Assembly: GCA_023266245.1 (NCBI GenBank)
Contig: JAHFRO010000148.1
Span: forward strand, 1 to 5,959
Direction of reading: 5' to 3'
DNA length: 5,959 bases
Source of the DNA: Betaproteobacteria bacterium
GTDB lineage: Bacteria; Pseudomonadota; Gammaproteobacteria; Burkholderiales; SG8-41
The notes under the pieces were generated by a model. That model was not told the DNA's origin and did not search any database. It saw nothing but the letters and a program-made list of their open reading frames with translations. The translations under genes and the position numbers were made by a program. Below, piece after piece: positions 1-4,856 of the stretch; the stretch's first letter is position 1, and each line of letters opens with the position of its first letter.

Positions 1-348
1 GTTGATCGGGTAGGTGCCGATCTTCGCCGGCACCTGCTTGTTGGCGCCATCGAATTTCTGCAGCAGCTTCTCGCCGGCCAGCACCTCGAACGCATCGGGC
101 GCGGAGGCCCAGAAGATGTCGGGCCTGTTGGTTGCCGGCGTCTCGCGCACGTAGGCGATCGCCGCCGAAGTGCCCCGGTTCAGCACTTCGACTTTGACTC
201 CCGGATTGCGTGCCTCAAAGGCCCGCTTGTAGACCTCCGTGAGATCCTTGGGAAGGGATGTGACGATGGTGAGCTGCTGCTGAGCGTGGACCGCGCCGGC
301 GAACAGGGCGAGGGCGGCGGCGAGTAACGAAGTCAGGATCGGTCGCAC
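1..348 (-). CDS. ABC transporter periplasmic substrate-binding protein, N-terminal part (cut by window start)
   Basis: This is the first 116 codons of a periplasmic solute-binding protein that would deliver a ligand to an inner-membrane ABC permease. The start is a GTG at 346-348, six bases after a perfect AGGAGG. Residues 1-22 form a clear Sec signal peptide: MRPILTS, then a Leu/Ala-rich core, with cleavage expected after VHA22. The mature part opens with QQQLTIVTSLP, the usual first beta strand of the fold. Next come a helix with TEVYKRAFEARNPG, then VKVEVLNRGTSAAIAYVRE, and then PDIFWASAPDAF. That order is typical of the extracellular solute-binding family that includes iron(III)-binding FbpA/AfuA and PgtC-like proteins (COG1840 type). 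The ligand cannot be read from this fragment: the metal- or anion-binding residues lie mostly in the missing part. The gene is in the same direction as the Ldh_2 remnants, which fits an old catabolic or uptake cluster. The family is fairly sure; the substrate is unknown. Confidence 0.85.
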   Translation of the reverse strand, partial: MRPILTSLLAAALALFAGAVHAQQQLTIVTSLPKDLTEVYKRAFEARNPGVKVEVLNRGTSAAIAYVRETPATNRPDIFWASAPDAFEVLAGEKLLQKFDGANKQVPAKIGTYPIN

Positions 349-463
349 GGTTGTCCTCCTGGGTATCGGTATAGCGATCCGCGACCGAAGGATATTACAG
401 TCCCGCCGGAGCGCTGGCTACGGGGCGCGGAGAGCCCCTGGGCCGGGTGACCGGCTGCCCGCC
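349..463. other. Intergenic gap with three successive GC-rich hairpins
   Basis: This 115-base gap lies between the end of the Ldh_2 remnant and the start of the substrate-binding protein gene. It contains no open reading frame of note. Three perfect inverted repeats stand side by side: GGGGC/GCCCC at 422-426 and 434-438, GCCGG/CCGGC at 442-446 and 451-455, and a seven-base stem at 457-463 and 469-475. None is followed by a T-run on the minus strand, so a simple intrinsic terminator is not supported. A promoter for the substrate-binding gene might lie at about 370-410, where the minus strand reads TAATAT and CTATAC, but no convincing -35 box accompanies either. Confidence 0.5.
355..360 (-). 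promoter_or_regulatory. Shine-Dalgarno of the substrate-binding protein gene
   Basis: On the minus strand the sequence is AGGAGG, followed by six bases and the GTG start at 346-348. This is a full-strength ribosome binding site. It decides the GTG start and gives a signal peptide of normal length. Confidence 0.85.
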
Positions 464-475
464 TTACAGGCGGGC
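457..475 (-). terminator. Hairpin straddling the Ldh_2 remnant stop codon
   Basis: The sequence is a perfect seven-base inverted repeat, GCCCGCC and GGCGGGC, with a five-base loop that contains the TAA stop (464-466 on the plus strand). Together with the two stems at 422-455 it could terminate or weaken transcription between the Ldh_2/CHAT region and the substrate-binding gene, or stabilise the 3' end of the message. There is no U-tract after it, so calling it a rho-independent terminator is only tentative. Confidence 0.4.
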
Positions 476-539
476 GATCGCGTCGTAAACCTTGCGCTCG
501 ACGACGATGCCCTCGCGGCGCCGCTGCTCGCGCTCGCGG
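464..539 (-). repeat. Direct repeat copy 2 (Ldh_2 3' end)
   Basis: This is the partner of 3309-3384: same orientation, 66 of 76 bases identical by direct alignment, and the same C-terminal coding content. The distance between the copies is about 2.8 kb and the only complete gene between them is the TPR-CHAT gene. Recombination between the two copies would remove the CHAT gene and leave a single Ldh_2 end. Confidence 0.8.
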
Positions 540-649
540 AACGCGCGCTCGGAAGGAATCAGGATCTCGTCCACGCCCGGCTGGCGCAGTTCGCGGACAT
601 CGGCGCTATCAATCAGTTCGGCCTGACCATCCTTCACTAGACATGAGGG
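464..649 (-). pseudogene. Ldh_2 family (malate/lactate dehydrogenase-like) C-terminal remnant
   Basis: Reading leftward from the stop of the CHAT gene, the frame is open to a TAA at 464-466 and encodes about 61 residues. The distal part, GVDEILIPSERAFRE then REQRRREGIVVERKVYDAIARL, looks like the C-terminus of the Ldh_2 family of NAD(P)-dependent dehydrogenases (malate, L-lactate, ureidoglycolate; COG2055), where a conserved V-DEI-IPSERA-RER segment precedes a short last helix. There is no start codon of its own: the frame is bounded upstream by the CHAT stop codon (650-652), and no plausible initiation site with a Shine-Dalgarno is seen. The N-terminal and NAD-binding parts are absent, so it cannot be a working enzyme. 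Its last 76 bases match the end of the other Ldh_2 remnant (3309-3384) at 66 positions. Where Ldh_2 homology stops and foreign DNA begins is probably between about 600 and 650. Confidence 0.75.
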
Positions 650-3286
650 TCAATCGCGCAAAGCCCCGCCCAGCACAAACGCCCCGTAGATTGAAGGTGG
701 AAAGCCCTTGCGCTTCAGCTCGTCACGCGCGCGTAGCCAGGCATCCCCGTAGCGCCCCGTTACGGCGTGCTCGTGAAATGCCAGCATGAAGGCTTGAGTG
801 CCTGTATCCTCAACTTCCCACAGGCTGTTGAGCACCGCGCGTGTGCCGCCGATATAGAAGCTGCGGGCAAGCCCTAGGAAGTCATCGCCCGCCACCGCCC
901 TGCCCAGTCCTGTTTCACACGCTGAAAGCACCACTAGCTTGGAAGGAAGGGGCTCGGCAAATAGATCCGCAGCGCTTAATTCAGCCGCCTTTACGCCGTC
1001 GCTCAAATACAGTACAGACTGTAACGGGTTCACCGCATCGAATGTACTGTGCGTTGCAAGGTGCAACACGTCGACCCCGGAGCCGACCTCACGCCGCAGC
1101 GCCTTCACGGTCGCATCGGTACCGGTCAGTGGCAGAGTTTGGTAGAGTGCCGCAATCGCCTGCGCTTCAGCTCGCGCTCCCGGGAGCTGCGGCAGAATGT
1201 CTCCGAACTGCGGATCGCCAACTACCACGGCGGCTCTCGTTCGCGCAAGGGACCTGGCGGTACGGGTAACCCAACCTGCAGTGGGGATCACGGCAACGGG
1301 GTACGTAATGTCGAGGGCCCCCCACGGCACGAAATGAATCTCGCCACTCGGGACAACAAAGAGGCCGGCCGATACATCCCACTCGGCGATCCTTAGATCG
1401 TTCTGCAGCCGTGCTGCTGCCTGTAACTGAACGTGCTGGTCGCCCTTAACAAGCGTTGATGGAAGAGCATTGGATTTCACTCGTGCGCGGGTCTCGACCG
1501 CAAGCGAGTTGAGCGTTCTCTGCAACTGGCGCGGCGTAGTATCGGAATTCACTAAACGTGCTGAGGCCGTTGTTAAAACCAAAAAACGTATGCGCTCGTG
1601 TTCGCGCGCCGGCAGCGTGTAGGCCAACACCTCGCCGGCACCAAGCCGTGACTGGACCTCTTCCATCTCAGTGGCCGCTACAGCGAAAGCATCGCTTAGT
1701 TCGGGGTCACGCGCCCGCAGGGCCGCGACTTTCTGGAAGCGTTCTTCGAGCCACCGGGATTCGAGTTTGAGATTTTCTGGGCTCGCGTCGCCCGGGGCGG
1801 CGTTTAGCAGTCGGATTCGCAGAATGTGGCGGTCGAGGTCACGGAGTGAATTCACCAGCGCGACTTCGCGTCCGGAAGCTAGTGCACGCCCGGCGAGCAT
1901 GTCAACGAAGGCGCGCGCGCGGCCGCGCTCGAGGTCACGAAACAGGACTGGGTAGTCTTTTTTTTCCGCATCCAGGCGCGCTAGGTGGTAGGTGATGGCT
2001 TCTTTGCCCGCGCCAAAGCGCAACTTCGCGTTATCGGCGGACAATGCCCCTGACACCGCCTCGACGCCCGCCTGCGCCCGTCGTAACGCTACTTCTGCTT
2101 CGTGTTTCTGTCCCAAGTTGAGCAATATCTCACCCTGCAGCAGCTCCACGCGCCAAAGCATGTCGCCGAGCCCTGCGCGGACTGCCAGCGCCGCAGCATG
2201 GGTGGCGGTCTCGATGGCCGACGCATACGAGCCGATCTTTGTTAGTGCTTGCGCCTTCAATGCCAGAGCACTGACTCGCCCTGCCGCATATCCCACCGCG
2301 TCGTAAAAGGCAACGACTGAATGGAACAGTTTCTCCGCTGCTGCCGTGTCTCGGTTCACTACCAGCATAGCCGCAGCTAAGAAACTCGTGTTGAGAGCAC
2401 GTAGATAATAGGCATCGGTGTGATATGGCGAAAATAGACCGAAGATCGGATTGTGCAAAACGAAAAACATGTCATCCAGCCTGTTTTCGCCTTCCGCCGC
2501 CCATGCGAGCGCCGCGGGATAATCGCCTTTGAGAAAATAGATTCCTGCTAAGCCGGCAAGGGCGCGCACCTGCGCTGTGGTCAATATGTAGCGATTGCGC
2601 AGACCGGAACGCGTTGGCGGAAATAAGTAAAACGTGGGAAGACGCCAGTCGCGCAGCGTTAGCCAGACTCTAGCGAAATCAGCAACCGCTCCATCGACAT
2701 CACCAAGCCACAACCGCGCTTCGCCGCGCAACGCTCGAGTATTCAAATCGTGTCCTGCGAAGCTGATCTCACGTTGTGCAGTATCCTTCAGCAGGTCATC
2801 GACCTCTGCAGCCCTCCCCATCATGATTAGAACCTGCGAGCGCAAGAACGAAATCTGCCAGCGCATGACAGTATCGGATTCCTTGGCTTCGGCTCGATCC
2901 AGCGCCTCCAGAGCCGCTTCCCCATCCTGGCGCAGATATCCTCTTGCGGCTTCGGCCAGCTCCTCGGTGTACCTCACCAAATAACCGTTGAGCTGGCCTA
3001 CCCGCGGCATTTCCAAACGGCGGGTCGTTAACGGAATCTTGCTTGCGATATCGGTACGGGCTACAGGAGGCGTTGCTGCTGCGAAAGCATTAACTTCGCC
3101 AGTGGTGAGCGGGCCATCGCGAAGAGGCGCCACTCGCGGCTCCGCTCTGAGCTGAAACTGTGCCGACGCCGTAGTCGCAGATAAAAAACAGGCAACGATG
3201 AGGCCGCGTAGAAAAAGTGCTTTCTGGGGCTTCACGTCAGTAACATTCCCGTGACTCAGATCGCGAAACGCGGCGTGTTGGTTCAC
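650..3286 (-). CDS. Exported TPR-CHAT protein (caspase-like peptidase of clan CD)
   Basis: This protein of up to 878 residues has three parts. (a) A signal peptide runs to about residue 42: KALFLRG, a hydrophobic stretch, then ATTASA before QFQ. This puts the protein in the periplasm or outside the cell. (b) Helical TPR-like repeats fill about 100-465; the clearest is near 241-270 (LAGIYFLKGDYPAALAWA), others lie near 143-166, 335-368 and 381-410. They end in LERGRARAFVDMLAGRA, a usual link to CHAT domains. (c) A CHAT domain spans about 545-876, with VPSGEIHFVPWGAL (645-658), LPGARAEAQAIAALY (701-715), the His motif LHLATHS (H746) and the Cys motif LSACETG (C790), then GLARSFYIGGTRAVLNSLWEV. 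Both catalytic residues are present, so peptidase activity is likely; the substrate is unknown. The TPRs probably bind a partner or regulator. Coordinates give the longest frame, from GTG at 3284-3286, which lacks a Shine-Dalgarno; GTG at 3233-3235 is an equally good or better start (861 residues). The gene is lower in GC than its neighbours and sits between two dehydrogenase remnants, which suggests acquisition by transfer. Confidence 0.9.
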   Translation of the reverse strand: MNQHAAFRDLSHGNVTDVKPQKALFLRGLIVACFLSATTASAQFQLRAEPRVAPLRDGPLTTGEVNAFAAATPPVARTDIASKIPLTTRRLEMPRVGQLNGYLVRYTEELAEAARGYLRQDGEAALEALDRAEAKESDTVMRWQISFLRSQVLIMMGRAAEVDDLLKDTAQREISFAGHDLNTRALRGEARLWLGDVDGAVADFARVWLTLRDWRLPTFYLFPPTRSGLRNRYILTTAQVRALAGLAGIYFLKGDYPAALAWAAEGENRLDDMFFVLHNPIFGLFSPYHTDAYYLRALNTSFLAAAMLVVNRDTAAAEKLFHSVVAFYDAVGYAAGRVSALALKAQALTKIGSYASAIETATHAAALAVRAGLGDMLWRVELLQGEILLNLGQKHEAEVALRRAQAGVEAVSGALSADNAKLRFGAGKEAITYHLARLDAEKKDYPVLFRDLERGRARAFVDMLAGRALASGREVALVNSLRDLDRHILRIRLLNAAPGDASPENLKLESRWLEERFQKVAALRARDPELSDAFAVAATEMEEVQSRLGAGEVLAYTLPAREHERIRFLVLTTASARLVNSDTTPRQLQRTLNSLAVETRARVKSNALPSTLVKGDQHVQLQAAARLQNDLRIAEWDVSAGLFVVPSGEIHFVPWGALDITYPVAVIPTAGWVTRTARSLARTRAAVVVGDPQFGDILPQLPGARAEAQAIAALYQTLPLTGTDATVKALRREVGSGVDVLHLATHSTFDAVNPLQSVLYLSDGVKAAELSAADLFAEPLPSKLVVLSACETGLGRAVAGDDFLGLARSFYIGGTRAVLNSLWEVEDTGTQAFMLAFHEHAVTGRYGDAWLRARDELKRKGFPPSIYGAFVLGGALRD
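3246..3250 (-). promoter_or_regulatory. Possible Shine-Dalgarno for an internal start of the CHAT gene
   Basis: The minus strand reads GGGAA here, ten bases before a GTG at 3233-3235 that is codon 18 of the long frame. Starting there would give MKPQKALFLRG and then the hydrophobic core, a signal peptide of ordinary length. The upstream GTG at 3284-3286 is preceded only by a pyrimidine-rich run (TTCTCTTTCTT). The spacing of ten is a little long, so this stays a candidate. Confidence 0.4.
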
Positions 3287-3308
3287 AAGAAAGAGAAGAG
3301 TATCCGGG

Positions 3309-3384
3309 CTACAACCGCGTGATCGCGTCGTAGACCTTGCGCTCGATCACGATGCCCTCGCGGCGCCGCTGCTCGCGCGTGCGG
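3309..3384 (-). repeat. Direct repeat copy 1 (Ldh_2 3' end)
   Basis: This 76-base stretch aligns without gaps to 464-539 with 66 identities, including 30 identical bases in a row (3349-3378 against 504-533). Both copies are in the same orientation and flank the CHAT gene. Both encode the last residues of an Ldh_2 protein. The ten differences argue against a recent target-site duplication and for two related genes. Confidence 0.8.
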
Positions 3385-3581
3385 GGATCCTCCGCGATCG
3401 TGAGGATCCGCGGTAGCCCGGCGAAGGCGTAGCCGCACAGGGCGGCGTCCACGAGGTGCGCCGTGATGACGCGCGCTTCTTCCCCGGAAAAGCCGATTTT
3501 CTGCAGCGCCCGCTCGCCGAGCGCCTGCGCGTCGGCGACGCTGAGCCTCACCGATTCCGGCGTGTCGGGGTCAAGCGGCAT
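3309..3581 (-). pseudogene. Ldh_2 family gene with an in-frame internal deletion (90-residue remnant)
   Basis: The frame runs from ATG (3579-3581) to TAG (3309-3311) without interruption. Residues 1 to about 66 look like the N-terminus of an Ldh_2 (malate/lactate/ureidoglycolate dehydrogenase-like) protein: VRLSVADAQALGERALQKIGF, EEARVITAHLVDAAL, and GLPRILTIAEDPRTR. From about residue 69 the sequence becomes REQRRREGIVIERKVYDAITRL, which is the C-terminal end of the same family and matches the remnant at 464-649 at 20 of 22 residues. Normal family members are roughly 330-360 residues long, so some 250-270 residues covering the NAD-binding and catalytic regions are missing, with the frame kept. 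No good Shine-Dalgarno precedes the ATG; the repeat-rich spacer abuts it directly. The stop lies 22 bases before the longest-frame start of the CHAT gene, so the two would share a transcript. It may be translated as a small protein but cannot be a working dehydrogenase. The alternative, that it is a real small gene, is unlikely. Confidence 0.75.
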
Positions 3582-3589
3582 TTCAAATC

Positions 3590-3720
3590 AGTGACCAGCG
3601 ACCGGTTACCAGTGACCGGACAAAGGCGTGAGTTGTGAGTGGTGAGTGGACTTGTATTTCTTTGCGTCCTTCGCGTCCTTGGCGTTTAGAGGTTATCCGC
3701 GTTTATCTGCGTTTATCTGC
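3590..3720. repeat. Mosaic of four short-period tandem repeats in the spacer
   Basis: Nearly the whole spacer between the propeller gene and the Ldh_2 remnant is repetitive, in four adjoining blocks with different units. 3590-3617 has four 7-base units of the form (A/G)G(T/C)(G/T)ACC. 3628-3648 has three 7-base units GTGAGT(T/G). 3664-3684 has two 9-base units GCGTCCTT(C/G) plus GCG. 3691-3720 has three 10-base units, GGTTATCCGC and twice GTTTATCTGC. No open reading frame explains them. From memory, motifs of these kinds recur in the intergenic DNA of many environmental bacterial genomes, but their role is not known to me. They are too short, and lack the unit-plus-unique-spacer pattern, to be CRISPR. 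Confidence 0.8.
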
Positions 3721-3737
3721 GGTTTCATTGAGGCTCT

Positions 3738-4721
3738 TTACTCGACGACGCCGAGCCGGCCGTTATGCGATCCCATGTACCACAGCCTGCCGCTGGCGTC
3801 GGTCACCATCTTGCGGATGCCGACGTTGGAGGAGGGCAGCTGCACCACCCGCATCTCGTCGGTCTTCGGGTTTAGACGCACGACGGTGTCAGTGTTGATC
3901 TCGTTCGCCCACACCATGCCGCCGCCGTCCACCGTCACCGCATACGGCCCCGCGTCGCCGCCCGGCAGCGGGTATTCCTTCACCACCTTCATCGCGGCCG
4001 GATCCAGCTTGGCGAGCTTGCCGTTGCCGTAGAGCGTGACCCACAGCATGCCGTCGGGCGCGGTGGCGACACGGCGCGGGCGCGAGCGCGGCCCCGTGTC
4101 CACCTCGCTCATCTGGCCGGTCCTGGGATCGAGCCTGCCCATCTTGTTGTCGCCCATGCGGCAGAACCACACGTTGCCCGCCTTGTCGAGCGCGATGCCG
4201 TAGGGTCCGCCGGAACTCGGGTATTCCTTGATCACGCCGGTCCTGGTGTCGAGGCGGCCGACCTTGTCTCCGCTCTGCAGCGTGAACCAGATCGTTCTCC
4301 CGTCGTCCGTGATGACCAGCGTGTGCGGCCCGCCGCCGCCGGAGGGGGTCTTGAATTCCTTGATCTCGCCGCTGCGCGGGTCGAGCCGGCCGATGGTTCC
4401 GTTGCCGTTCCCGGTGGTCCATACGATGCCCTGCTTGTCCACCAGCACACCGTGCGGGCGATGGCCGGAAGGCAAGTCCCATTCCTTGAACACCTGGGTT
4501 TTGGGATCAAAGCGCGCGATCTTGTTGCCGCTCATGACCGCGATGTAAATGCTGCCGTCGGGCGCCGGCGCCGGATCGCGCGCGAAGCGCGGGGTGGGCA
4601 CCGGCCACTCGTTGACCTTCCCTGCGAGGTTGGGGTGCGCGCCCGGCGTAATTCCGTAGTTGGATCCACCCGCGAACGCCGCGAGCGGGGCGAAAGCGAG
4701 AACACAAACGAATCGTTTCAT
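3738..4721 (-). CDS. Secreted seven-bladed beta-propeller, Vgb/NHL-type (virginiamycin B lyase-like)
   Basis: This is a 327-residue protein with a short signal peptide (MKRFVCVLAFAPLAAFA, cleavage after about residue 17), so it is periplasmic or secreted. The rest is a run of propeller blades, each with a (D/A)G-x-(I/V/L)-W/Y strand and a later G(R/K)LDP-(R/K)TG turn: near 55-84, 97-126, 141-168, 181-210, 223-253, 267-296, and a last incomplete blade at 310-327. The strand VNEWPVPTPRF at 36-46 probably closes the ring with the last blade. This matches the Vgb family, whose founder opens the streptogramin B ring. Most chromosomal members are not resistance enzymes, and several positions where Vgb-like blades have His are Tyr here (GPYG at 172-175, GPYA at 258-261), so lyase activity should not be assumed. 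A GGAG lies eight bases before the ATG, which fixes the start. It is the leftward gene upstream of the Ldh_2 remnant and may once have shared its operon. Confidence 0.85.
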   Translation of the reverse strand: MKRFVCVLAFAPLAAFAGGSNYGITPGAHPNLAGKVNEWPVPTPRFARDPAPAPDGSIYIAVMSGNKIARFDPKTQVFKEWDLPSGHRPHGVLVDKQGIVWTTGNGNGTIGRLDPRSGEIKEFKTPSGGGGPHTLVITDDGRTIWFTLQSGDKVGRLDTRTGVIKEYPSSGGPYGIALDKAGNVWFCRMGDNKMGRLDPRTGQMSEVDTGPRSRPRRVATAPDGMLWVTLYGNGKLAKLDPAAMKVVKEYPLPGGDAGPYAVTVDGGGMVWANEINTDTVVRLNPKTDEMRVVQLPSSNVGIRKMVTDASGRLWYMGSHNGRLGVVE

Positions 4722-4856
4722 CTGCCATGCTCCATGGTGAAGATCACTTGCCTTTTCGCCGCGGACTGCGTCACGCCGTGCTCCCGGCGAACAGTCGAGC
4801 GGCGGGGCGGCGCACTCGGTTATGATAGGCCATCCTACGGGTCGTTCCCAATCAAG
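4722..4856. promoter_or_regulatory. Divergent intergenic region between propeller gene and CHASE2 sensor gene
   Basis: These 135 bases must hold the promoters for the leftward propeller gene and the rightward sensor gene. A TATGAT at 4821-4826 (plus strand), about 30 bases before the GTG start of the sensor gene, resembles a -10 box, and the minus strand of the same spot reads TATCAT. Neither has a recognisable -35 box at the usual distance. No operator-like palindrome stands out. Confidence 0.4.
4730..4733 (-). promoter_or_regulatory. Shine-Dalgarno of the propeller gene
   Basis: GGAG on the minus strand lies eight bases before the ATG at 4719-4721. It supports that start over the out-of-frame ATG at 4726-4728, which would not read the propeller. 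Confidence 0.65.

Noticed and set aside
841..2984. Several plus-strand frames of 68-142 codons opposite the CHAT gene
   Set aside because: All are antisense to a domain-rich frame with intact CHAT motifs and show no recognisable features or ribosome binding sites.
650..3286. CRISPR-linked TPR-CHAT (Craspase/Csx29-type) or gasdermin-activating peptidase
   Set aside because: There is no CRISPR array, Cas gene or gasdermin-like membrane protein beside it, and the protein appears to carry an export signal, which does not fit those cytoplasmic systems.
464..3384. Composite transposon or insertion sequence bounded by the 76-base repeats
   Set aside because: No transposase frame, no terminal inverted repeats, and the repeats differ at 10 of 76 positions and encode Ldh_2 protein ends.
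3590..3720. CRISPR array
   Set aside because: Units are 7-10 bases, directly adjoining, and differ from block to block; there are no unique spacers, and no cas genes are in the window.
3889..4510. Alternative minus-strand frames inside the propeller gene
   Set aside because: They have Arg/Gly-rich compositions and no family features, while the overlapping frame has regular propeller blades, a signal peptide and a Shine-Dalgarno.
3738..4721. Streptogramin B resistance gene (vgb)
   Set aside because: Only the blade pattern supports the family; His positions common in Vgb-like blades are Tyr in places, and chromosomal propellers of this kind are usually not resistance determinants.
4821..4826. 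TATGAT as a firm promoter -10 for the CHASE2 gene
   Set aside because: No acceptable -35 hexamer at 16-18 bases upstream and no extended -10 TG, so it is mentioned only as a possibility within the intergenic region.
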